Notes: generated by a model from the sequence alone, not told the origin. A stretch of DNA of 5,366 nt from an uncultured Phascolarctobacterium sp. (GCA_900554395.1 USHB01000119.1:1-5366); one strand, 5' to 3'; counted from the stretch's first letter, positions 1-5,107 are shown. Translations and numbers: made by a program.

Positions 1-99
<99 letters not shown>

Positions 100-102
100 G
101 CT

Positions 103-1092
103 ATGAAAAAAACTATTGGTATTTTAACTGCATGCCTGCTGCTGGCAGGCAGTGTGCAGGCGGCAGGGCTTACACAAGCACCCGGAGCCATTACCCCCGA
201 TGTGCTGGCAGAAGCCAATGCGCAGTTAAACAGCATGGAACCGCAAGCGCAGCAAAAAGAAACGGCACCGGCAGAGCGTGAAACAGCAGAACAGGCTGAA
301 AAAACGCAGGAAAACGATATTGACGGAGAAACTGCCAAACCAGCCCCGCAGGAAGAAGTGAAACCGCAGGAGGCCAAAGAGCAGCCTGCTGCGGCAAAAC
401 AGCCGCGCGTTATACGCAAAACGGTAAAAGTAGAAGCACCGCAGGAAAACTGGTACTTAACCAAACCGACTGATTTTACTTATTATGTTAACCAGAAAAG
501 CCCGGATTACAGTCTGGCAGTGCCATACGCTTTCGGTGCTGACTTATTGGAGGGGCTTCCCGCAGCCGGGACTATGATAGCCAGAGGTGCAAGCGATACT
601 GTGGCCATGACATTTAATGCTTCGCTGCCGGGCAGCCAGGCGGCTGTCTTTAAAGCTGCGCTGGCAGGCAAGCAGCAGCTTCCTCCGCCTGCTCCGGCAA
701 CGCGCCATGTAACGCTGCCTGCCGATAAAGCCAAAGGAACGCCTGCGGAAGAAGTTATTGAAATAACCGAATTTGATGTTGCACCGCAGTTTACTTATCA
801 GCAGGTGGATGTGACTCCACTGCAATTACCGCCGCAGCTTGATGACATTACACTGACGGAAGCCGGTGAATATAAAACATTTCAGGGTTTAAAATCGCAG
901 TATATGCAGTTTAAATGCGTTACCTCCGGTACACCCTGCATTTTGCGGCTGACGCTTACGGAATACAGCGGGTATCAGTACACGGGTTTTTATCTTTTCC
1001 CGGAAGCGCAGCGTTTAACATTTATTCCGCTGGCAAATTATTCGGCTCGCAGTTTGCAGTGCGGAACCAAATCGTTTTTTGACAAATTTTAA
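103..1092 (+). CDS. Secreted/periplasmic protein of unknown function with E/Q/A/P-rich linker
   Basis: The 329-residue product is not one I recognise. It opens with a Sec signal peptide: Lys2-Lys3, a hydrophobic core at about 5-16, and a signal peptidase I site VQA|AG after Ala20. Residues about 28-110 are low-complexity, rich in Glu, Gln, Ala, Pro and Lys, and look like a disordered spacer. Residues about 113-329 look folded, with many Tyr, Phe and Thr and another Pro/Ala-rich stretch near 190-215 (QQLPPPAPA). Three cysteines lie in the last 60 residues (C272, C279, C320), and a disulfide is possible outside the cytoplasm. No catalytic motif is visible. The ATG has AAGGAG 6 bases upstream, lies 3 bases after mnmA, and probably depends on the mnmA transcript. 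The gene ends at a strong terminator. The layout (signal peptide, flexible spacer, C-terminal domain) would fit a cell-envelope protein spanning the periplasm, but that is inference. Confidence 0.75.
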   Translation: MKKTIGILTACLLLAGSVQAAGLTQAPGAITPDVLAEANAQLNSMEPQAQQKETAPAERETAEQAEKTQENDIDGETAKPAPQEEVKPQEAKEQPAAAKQPRVIRKTVKVEAPQENWYLTKPTDFTYYVNQKSPDYSLAVPYAFGADLLEGLPAAGTMIARGASDTVAMTFNASLPGSQAAVFKAALAGKQQLPPPAPATRHVTLPADKAKGTPAEEVIEITEFDVAPQFTYQQVDVTPLQLPPQLDDITLTEAGEYKTFQGLKSQYMQFKCVTSGTPCILRLTLTEYSGYQYTGFYLFPEAQRLTFIPLANYSARSLQCGTKSFFDKF

Positions 1093-1100
1093 AATAAAAT

Positions 1101-1154
1101 AACAAACTGCATTTCTGTTGGAATTTTATCCGATAGAAATGCAGTTTGTTTTTT
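1101..1154. terminator. Long hairpin terminator between convergent genes (repeat copy 1)
   Basis: Arms at 1101-1122 and 1129-1150 pair over about 22 positions. The outer 16 are perfect Watson-Crick pairs and the inner part on the plus strand includes G-U pairs; the loop is 6 bases. A T-run at 1149-1154 follows the right arm, giving a textbook intrinsic terminator for the mnmA operon. On the minus strand the hairpin is followed by a T-rich stretch (complement of 1091-1100), so it probably also ends the flavodoxin operon, whose stop codon overlaps the T-run. Confidence 0.88.
1104..1147 (-). repeat. Palindromic terminator-associated repeat, copy 1
   Basis: Read on the minus strand, this 44-base element begins AAACTGCATTTCTATCGG and ends CCAACAGAAATGCAGTTT around an 8-base loop. 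The copy at 3386-3430, read on the plus strand, has the same 18-base left part and the same right part except one base, with a different 9-base loop. Outside the loop 35 of 36 positions agree, including the non-palindromic ATCGG/CCAAC part. The two copies are therefore homologous and inverted relative to each other. Confidence 0.85.
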
Positions 1155-1773
1155 ACAGCATGCCGTTGTCCTTTAACCAGGGTTCTATTTTACTGGAGAT
1201 ATTGGCAAGCAGTCCTTCTTTAACATTGCCTGCCGGCAAGGTTTGGCGTAAATCTGCCACGCTTTCTGTTATGCCGCTGCCGCCGCTGGTGGCAAAGGGC
1301 AAAATTGTTTTTCCGCTTAAATCTGCGCTTTCCACAAAGGTTTTTACTGCCATCGGCTCAATGCCGAACCAGATGGGGTAGCCTAAAATGATAACGTCAT
1401 ATTGCTTTAAATCAGGCAGTGGGCCTTTTAGTTCCGGGCGCAGGTTTTGTTCAAATTCCGTGCGCGCATCTGCCACAGCGGCTTTATAAGCTGTCGGATA
1501 TTCTTTAACAGTGCGTATTTCATACAAATCGCCGCCGGTTAAAGCGTGAATTTTATGGGCTGCTTTGCGCGTGTTGCCTCCCCATGAAAAGTAGGCCACC
1601 AAAACTTTTTGTCCGTTTTTGGCAACCGGCTGTCCCAGCACGTTGGTTTGTTCTACCGGAGCGGGTTTGGCATTGTGTGACATAAACAGCAGCCCGATTA
1701 CGCCGGATGGGCCTTTATAAATTACAAACAATGCGGCGATAACTACGACCGCGAGAATAAGCTTTTTTATCAT
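1153..1773 (-). CDS. Membrane-anchored flavodoxin-fold protein
   Basis: The product of 206 residues has a hydrophobic N-terminal segment (about 5-19, after MIKK), a second short hydrophobic stretch (about 22-31), a Pro/Ala-rich linker, and a flavodoxin domain from about residue 55. FMN-binding signatures are visible: the phosphate loop SWGGNTRKA (63-71) after strand VLVAYF, GYPIWFG (131-137) contacting the isoalloxazine ring, and FATSGGSGI (160-168). These fit the flavodoxin_4-type family, which carries electrons through bound FMN. A poor signal peptidase site favours an anchor over a cleaved signal. If there is a single helix with Lys3-Lys4 inside, the flavin domain lies outside the cytoplasm; two helices would keep it inside. 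I chose the ATG at 1773 over the one at 1779 because AAAGGAG ends 7 bases before the former and only 1 before the latter. It is the last gene of a three-gene operon. Confidence 0.85.
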   Translation of the reverse strand: MIKKLILAVVVIAALFVIYKGPSGVIGLLFMSHNAKPAPVEQTNVLGQPVAKNGQKVLVAYFSWGGNTRKAAHKIHALTGGDLYEIRTVKEYPTAYKAAVADARTEFEQNLRPELKGPLPDLKQYDVIILGYPIWFGIEPMAVKTFVESADLSGKTILPFATSGGSGITESVADLRQTLPAGNVKEGLLANISSKIEPWLKDNGML

Positions 1774-1780
1774 AGGCATG

Positions 1781-1787
1781 CTCCTTT
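1781..1787 (-). promoter_or_regulatory. Ribosome binding site AAAGGAG deciding the start of the membrane flavodoxin
   Basis: On the minus strand the preceding gene's stop codon and this site merge as TAAAGGAG. The spacing is 7 bases to the ATG at 1773 and only 1 base to the ATG at 1779, so the inner ATG is the better start. The overlap with the stop codon suggests coupled translation. Confidence 0.7.
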
Positions 1788-2337
1788 AGGCGAGGCTTTT
1801 GCCAAGTTCGTAAGCCTGCTGCAATTCCGGTTTGCCTTTAATGTCGCCTACATCGCAGTTGCCGCCTGCGAGAACATGTCCAAGGTTCTGCCAGCGCAGG
1901 TGTTTCATAAGGTTGTCATAGTAGCGCAGCACATCGTCAAAACCGCTGCCTTCTGCGGCCATTAAAAGAGCGCAGGCTCTGCCATTGCCGCGCAGCAGGT
2001 TGCCGTCACCTTCTTCCAGTGCAAACAGGCGGTCAACCGCAGTGCGGAGCTGGCCGCTCATGTTCCAGTAATACAAGGGGCTTGCCAGTACAATTACATC
2101 ACACTCTTTAACTGCGGGGTAAATTTTGTTCATATCATCCTGCTGTACGCAGGGGCATGCTTTGCTGCTGTGCCCGCCAAAGCAGCCTTTGCAGCTGTGA
2201 ATGTCCATTCTGTCTAAAAAGAATTCCGTAACGGTGTGCCCTGCTTCGCGTGCGCCTTCGCGGAATGCTTTTACCAGGGCGGAGGTGTTGCCGTTGGGGC
2301 GCGGGCTGCCGTTTAAAATAACAATTTTTCTGCTCAT
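1786..2337 (-). CDS. Flavodoxin family / NADPH-dependent FMN reductase-like protein
   Basis: The 183-residue protein has a complete flavodoxin-like fold. It opens with KIVILNGSPRPNGNTSAL (4-21), the phosphate-binding loop of the NADPH-dependent FMN reductase superfamily, and continues with DVIVLASPLYYWNMSGQL (80-97), the flavin-contact strand and loop. A cysteine cluster sits between them: C49, C52, C61, C63 (CX2CX8CXC) plus nearby C79. Related family members usually carry CX2CX2CX(4-7)C at this place; here a Gly/His/Ser-rich insert replaces the third cysteine and one more is gained, so any metal site would be altered. The likely role is flavin-dependent reduction of quinones, nitro compounds or similar acceptors in the cytoplasm, with the substrate unknown. 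The ATG has GGAGG 7 bases upstream. It lies 15 bases after the preceding gene and its stop overlaps the next ribosome binding site, so it is mid-operon. Confidence 0.87.
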   Translation of the reverse strand: MSRKIVILNGSPRPNGNTSALVKAFREGAREAGHTVTEFFLDRMDIHSCKGCFGGHSSKACPCVQQDDMNKIYPAVKECDVIVLASPLYYWNMSGQLRTAVDRLFALEEGDGNLLRGNGRACALLMAAEGSGFDDVLRYYDNLMKHLRWQNLGHVLAGGNCDVGDIKGKPELQQAYELGKSLA

Positions 2338-2352
2338 GCCAGGTCCTCCGTT

Positions 2353-2895
2353 TTATAAATTATCTGCCAGAGCGGCAGCGCGGGCGCAGCCGTCGGTTTT
2401 TGCAATATCGCCAACGTTTAATACGCCGGGCACCAAAACTTCGCCTGCCATGTGCCATTTAAGCAAAGCTGCAGAGCGTTCAACCGGTATGCGCACTCCG
2501 TCAAGTACGGATAAATCGTCTTCTTCACAGCAGGCAATCAGCGCACATTTTTTACCGGCAATGTTTTTGCCGGCTACGCAGAAGCTGAACATTTTATCAA
2601 TAACGGCTTTAATCTGTGCCGGAATGGAATACCAGTAAACAGGCATGGTAAATACAACGGTGTCGGCTTCCAAAACAGCCGGTGCAATAGTGTTGAAATC
2701 ATCATCAAAAGTGCAGGCCTTGCCGGTTTTGTAGCAGGTTTCGCAGGCATGGCAGCCGCCAACATTCATCATGGCAGCGTCAAATCTGGTTACGCTGTGT
2801 CCTTTGGCCTCAGCCGCTTTTACAAAAGCCTCCGTCATGGCAAAGCTGTTGCCGTCTTTGCGGGGGCTGCCGGTAATAACTACAATTTTACTCAT
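2353..2895 (-). CDS. Flavodoxin family protein with Isf-like cysteine cluster
   Basis: The 180-residue protein is the first gene of the flavodoxin operon. It opens with KIVVITGSPRKDGNSFAM (3-20), the FMN phosphate loop, and has VVFTMPVYWYSIPAQIKAV (80-98), the flavin-contact loop with its aromatic YWY. Between them C48, C51, C54 and C61 form CX2CX2CX6C, which fits the compact motif of iron-sulfur flavoproteins (Isf) that binds a 4Fe-4S cluster and helps transfer electrons from ferredoxin to FMN. Many relatives keep these cysteines without proven clusters, so a cluster is possible but not shown. A further CC pair lies at 122-123. The ATG at 2895 is preferred to a GTG at 2904, because the AAGGAG site overlaps that GTG and is 8 bases from the ATG. 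It is divergent from the HxlR gene, which probably controls it. Confidence 0.87.
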   Translation of the reverse strand: MSKIVVITGSPRKDGNSFAMTEAFVKAAEAKGHSVTRFDAAMMNVGGCHACETCYKTGKACTFDDDFNTIAPAVLEADTVVFTMPVYWYSIPAQIKAVIDKMFSFCVAGKNIAGKKCALIACCEEDDLSVLDGVRIPVERSAALLKWHMAGEVLVPGVLNVGDIAKTDGCARAAALADNL

Positions 2896-2903
2896 TTTAC
2901 CCA

Positions 2904-2909
2904 CTCCTT
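2904..2909 (-). promoter_or_regulatory. Ribosome binding site AAGGAG deciding the start of the first flavodoxin gene
   Basis: AAGGAG on the minus strand is 8 bases upstream of the ATG at 2895. Its final G is the first base of an in-frame GTG at 2904, so that GTG cannot be served by this site. Confidence 0.7.
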
Positions 2910-2934
2910 CTTAACTGCGCTTCATTAATAAATC

Positions 2935-2948
2935 ATCCGCGGGCGGAT
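2935..2948. promoter_or_regulatory. GC-rich palindrome ATCCGC-GG-GCGGAT in the operon leader
   Basis: There are two perfect 6-base arms around GG, standing out in an otherwise AT-rich intergenic region. The element abuts the -35 box of the hxlR promoter at 2949 and lies in the predicted 5' leader of the flavodoxin mRNA. It could be a protein-binding site or a small RNA hairpin. No regulator can be named from the sequence. Confidence 0.4.
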
Positions 2949-2977
2949 TTGACTTTATTAATTATTGATATTATAAT
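2949..2977 (+). promoter_or_regulatory. Sigma70-type promoter of hxlR
   Basis: A -35 TTGACT (2949-2954) and a perfect -10 TATAAT (2972-2977) are separated by 17 bases, close to the consensus. Transcription should start near 2984, giving a leader of about 64 bases before the ATG at 3048. The palindrome at 3015-3029 lies in that leader. Confidence 0.75.
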
Positions 2978-3003
2978 CATAGCAATAATAAGAAAAAATT
3001 CAA
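2976..3003 (-). promoter_or_regulatory. Promoter of the three-gene flavodoxin operon
   Basis: On the minus strand a -35 TTGAAT (2998-3003) is followed after 16 bases by an extended -10, TGC then TATGAT (2976-2981). The start would be near 2969, leaving a leader of about 74 bases. The -10 overlaps the hxlR -10 by two bases, and an AAGTAC half-site (3002-3007) overlaps the -35, placing it where a repressor would block RNA polymerase. Confidence 0.6.
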
Positions 3004-3014
3004 GTACGCACATT

Positions 3015-3029
3015 TAAGTATGATACTTA
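3015..3029. promoter_or_regulatory. Candidate HxlR operator: 15-base perfect palindrome
   Basis: TAAGTAT-G-ATACTTA is a perfect inverted repeat with 7-base arms. A related half-site AAGTAC occurs 14 bases to the left, at 3002-3007, overlapping the -35 of the flavodoxin promoter. HxlR proteins are dimers that bind AT-rich inverted repeats in their own control regions, so this is the natural candidate. It lies downstream of the hxlR promoter and upstream of the operon promoter, so binding could affect both. Confidence 0.55.
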
Positions 3030-3047
3030 CCATTAGGAGAGTGTAAA

Positions 3048-3380
3048 ATGGATAAAAGATGTATTAACAGCGAATGTTTAAATGATACAGGTTTTAGTTA
3101 TACGCTGTCGCTGATTAACGGCAAATATAAAATGACCATACTTTATACGCTGATGGAGTTTGGCGTGGTGCGTTTTAACGAAATGAAAAAATATATCGGC
3201 GGCATTTCATATAAAACGCTCAGCACCACGCTGAAAGAACTGGAAGCAGATAAACTGGTGCACCGCGAAGAATATCCGCAGATACCTCCCAAGGTTGAAT
3301 ACAGCTTAACGGAGCGCGGCAGGTCGCTGATTCCTATTTTGGACGGCATGTGCGAATGGGGCGATAAAAACCGCTTGTAA
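3048..3380 (+). CDS. HxlR-family winged-helix transcriptional regulator
   Basis: The 110 residues span the whole HxlR family domain. Signatures in order are LINGKYKMTILYTL (22-35), RFNEMKKYIGGISYKTLSTT (42-61), LKELEADKLVHREEYPQIPP (62-81), VEYSLTERGRSL (83-94) and the C-terminal CEWG (102-105). It is a cytoplasmic DNA-binding dimer. In characterised members such as YodB, CatR and HypR, cysteines sense quinones or disulfide stress and release repression of adjacent reductases. Here the usual N-terminal cysteine (the C of C-P-x-E-Y-T-L) aligns with Thr14, but C5 and C10 lie just upstream and C102 near the C-terminus, so thiol sensing is still possible. AGGAGA lies 7 bases before the ATG. The gene is divergent from the flavodoxin operon, which is its likely target, and probably represses itself. 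The inducer is unknown. Confidence 0.92.
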   Translation: MDKRCINSECLNDTGFSYTLSLINGKYKMTILYTLMEFGVVRFNEMKKYIGGISYKTLSTTLKELEADKLVHREEYPQIPPKVEYSLTERGRSLIPILDGMCEWGDKNRL

Positions 3381-3385
3381 ATAAA

Positions 3386-3430
3386 AAACTGCATTTCTAT
3401 CGGGGCATTGCTCCAACGGAAATGCAGTTT
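3386..3430 (+). repeat. Palindromic terminator-associated repeat, copy 2
   Basis: This 45-base element matches the minus-strand reading of 1104-1147: 18 identical bases on the left, CCAAC plus GAAATGCAGTTT on the right with one A/G difference, and a different loop. The asymmetric inner part (TATCGG against CCAAC) fixes its orientation as plus, opposite to copy 1. Confidence 0.85.
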
Positions 3431-3437
3431 ATTTTTT
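3386..3437. terminator. Hairpin terminator between convergent hxlR and EamA genes (repeat copy 2)
   Basis: Arms AAACTGCATTTC (3386-3397) and GAAATGCAGTTT (3419-3430) pair perfectly over 12 bases. A second stem inside (3402-3406 with 3410-3414) is separated from the first by a short imperfect part. A T-run at 3432-3437 follows on the plus strand, ending hxlR, while the A-run at 3383-3388 becomes a U-run for the minus strand, ending the AraC-EamA pair. The stop codon of the EamA gene (3436-3438) lies within the T-run. Confidence 0.87.
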
Positions 3438-4308
3438 ATGAACGCTGGGAGATGAAAAGTCCAAGCAAAATCAGCGCGCCGCCTGCCAGCATTTTAATGG
3501 TTAAAGGTTCATTAAGCACGGCAACGGCAGATGCTACCGTAAGTACCGGTACTGCGTAAATGTAGGCGCTTGTTTTAACTGCGCCCAGTACCTTAACGGC
3601 ATAGTTCCATGTTACAAAGCACAATGCCGAGGCGCCTAATCCCAAAAATAAAATGTTGAACAGGTAGGGCAGGTGGCTAAAACGCTCCGGCTTAAACTGA
3701 AAGCCGAAAATATACAGCGCCGGCAGCATGAACACCAAACCGTACAAAAATACACGGCGTGTGGTTAAAATAGTGTTGTAGCCAAAGCTGCTTATTTTGC
3801 GCGTCAGCAGGGAATACGCTGCCCATACTGCAGCAGCGCTTAACGCTAAAATATCGCCGGTGAGGTTAAACTCCATGCCGCTTTCGGCGGTGCTGATAAA
3901 ATAGATGCCGGCCATTGCAAGCACCAAACCAAAAAAGAAACGCCTGCTCAGCCATTCCTCGCCGCGCATAAAGATAAATCCCGCCAGAGCGGTGAAAAAA
4001 GGAGCGGTGCAGAGGATTACGCCAACGTTGGAAGCCAGAGTGAAGGTGAGGGCAATGTTTTCCAATAAATAATACAGGCAGATGCCCGTAAGCCCTGCTG
4101 CTGCAAAATAACCCTGCTCCCGCCATGTTGTTTGGGGAAGCCGGCGCGGGCAGATGGCAAGCAGCGCAAAGTAGCCGATTAAAAAGCGGAAAAATAAAAT
4201 TTCTACCGGCAGAAAGCCCTGCAGCAAAATTTTGGTTGAAATAAATGTTACGCCCCAGATAAAAATTGTAACCAGCGCGGCAGCATGGCCCGAGGTTTTA
4301 GTTTCCAC
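3436..4308 (-). CDS. EamA/DMT-superfamily transporter
   Basis: The 290-residue membrane protein has two EamA repeats, about 8-138 and 151-287, and about ten predicted hydrophobic helices, the usual size for the drug/metabolite transporter superfamily. Signatures include IFIWGVTFISTKILL (15-29), ENIALTFTLASNVGVI (83-98) closing repeat one, and WNYAVKVLGAVKTSAY (234-249) with PVLTVASAVAVLNEP (254-268) closing repeat two. Such proteins sit in the cytoplasmic membrane and mostly export small metabolites (amino acids, purines, drugs); the substrate cannot be inferred. The start is GTG at 4308, because no ATG is available until residue 114 and AGGGAG lies 9 bases upstream. The first 11 bases overlap the end of the AraC-family gene, so translation is probably coupled. 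That neighbour is the likely regulator. The gene ends inside the terminator T-run. Confidence 0.92.
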   Translation of the reverse strand: METKTSGHAAALVTIFIWGVTFISTKILLQGFLPVEILFFRFLIGYFALLAICPRRLPQTTWREQGYFAAAGLTGICLYYLLENIALTFTLASNVGVILCTAPFFTALAGFIFMRGEEWLSRRFFFGLVLAMAGIYFISTAESGMEFNLTGDILALSAAAVWAAYSLLTRKISSFGYNTILTTRRVFLYGLVFMLPALYIFGFQFKPERFSHLPYLFNILFLGLGASALCFVTWNYAVKVLGAVKTSAYIYAVPVLTVASAVAVLNEPLTIKMLAGGALILLGLFISQRS

Positions 4309-5101
4309 TTATATGCACTCCCTGCTGTAAAAATAAATTGCTGTAAACTTTAGGCGTAATGCCCATAATTTTTACAAAAGTGTTGGTAAAATGGCTTTGG
4401 CTGCAAAATCCGCTGGCCAGTGCTGCTGCAGTAAGGCTGTGGCCGCTTTTTAAAAGCGCGCAGGCTTTGTTAATGCGTACCGCCAAAAGATAACGCTGCG
4501 GCGTAATGCCTTTTGTTTTGAGAAATGCACGCCGCAGTGTAGAGCTGCTGACTCCTGCTGAGCGGCATAAATCTTTTAATATAATTGGCTCGGCGCTGTG
4601 TGCATTTATAAAATTGCAGACGGTTTTTGTAATAGTTTCATCTATTGTTGAGTGTTGGACATTGGTGCTGTGCTGAGATAAAAGTGCAAATATCTGCCGC
4701 AAAATTTTGGGCCTTGCATTACTGCCGCTGCGGCAAAATTCACGATGCAGCATAAGCAGGCTGTTATATAATTCGGTGTTGTAAAAAAGGGGTTTATTAA
4801 AGCCGCAAAAATTATCCGGCAGCAAGTTTTCTGCTGTTTGTGCCGCTATATTAAAGCTGCGGTATTTAAAGTCCGCTGTTAAAGAGGTGCAGCTATGGCT
4901 TACGCCGGGTGCAAAAACGGTTATGCCGCCGGGAAGCAGAGTGTAGTTTTGGCTGCCGCAGTTTAGTTTCCGGCTGCCGATTTCGGTAATGCCGATAACG
5001 TAATAATCGTGAAAATGCGGTGCAAAACTTTGTGCTGCGCCGTTAAAAAACATGGCTTCTGTTTTTAAACTGTGGTCGTAAATTGCTTGTATCTGCCGCA
5101 T
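4298..5101 (-). CDS. AraC-family transcriptional regulator with N-terminal cupin domain
   Basis: The 267-residue protein has the classic two-part layout. Residues about 20-95 form a cupin-type ligand-binding domain (PHFHDYYVIG at 28-37, LPGGITVFAPGVSHSC near 55-70). Residues about 164-262 carry the paired helix-turn-helix DNA-binding domain: HTH one in LKDLCRSAGVSSSTLRRAF (175-193), HTH two in AAALASGFCSQSHFTNTFVK (225-244), closed by the family signature IMGITPKVY (245-253). By family, a small effector bound by the cupin changes DNA binding and activates a nearby gene. The overlapping EamA transporter is the obvious target, so a substrate-sensing exporter switch is inferred. The ATG at 5101 has AAGGAGG 6 bases upstream and an extended -10 promoter just before it. 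The frame stays open upstream to about 5212, but that part crosses the promoter and a terminator and is not coding. Confidence 0.92.
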   Translation of the reverse strand: MRQIQAIYDHSLKTEAMFFNGAAQSFAPHFHDYYVIGITEIGSRKLNCGSQNYTLLPGGITVFAPGVSHSCTSLTADFKYRSFNIAAQTAENLLPDNFCGFNKPLFYNTELYNSLLMLHREFCRSGSNARPKILRQIFALLSQHSTNVQHSTIDETITKTVCNFINAHSAEPIILKDLCRSAGVSSSTLRRAFLKTKGITPQRYLLAVRINKACALLKSGHSLTAAALASGFCSQSHFTNTFVKIMGITPKVYSNLFLQQGVHISGN

Positions 5102-5107
5102 ATGCCG

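Noticed and set aside
124..135. Lipobox LTAC (residues 8-11) in the secreted protein
   Set aside because: The hydrophobic stretch before the Cys is too short and the hydrophobic core continues beyond it to a good AxA-type site (VQA|AG), so a signal peptidase I substrate is more likely.
1118..1381. Plus-strand frame starting within the terminator hairpin
   Set aside because: It begins in the loop region of the terminator and runs antisense to the membrane flavodoxin; it is a shadow frame.
1774..1779. ATG at 1779 as start of the membrane flavodoxin
   Set aside because: Only one base separates it from AAAGGAG. The ATG at 1773 has 7-base spacing and gives the more typical MIKK membrane leader.
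2201..2638. Open plus-strand frame across the two flavodoxin genes
   Set aside because: It is antisense to two well-supported genes, spans their junction and shows no recognisable domain.
2896..2904. GTG start at 2904 for the first flavodoxin gene
   Set aside because: The ribosome binding site overlaps this GTG; the ATG at 2895 has correct 8-base spacing.
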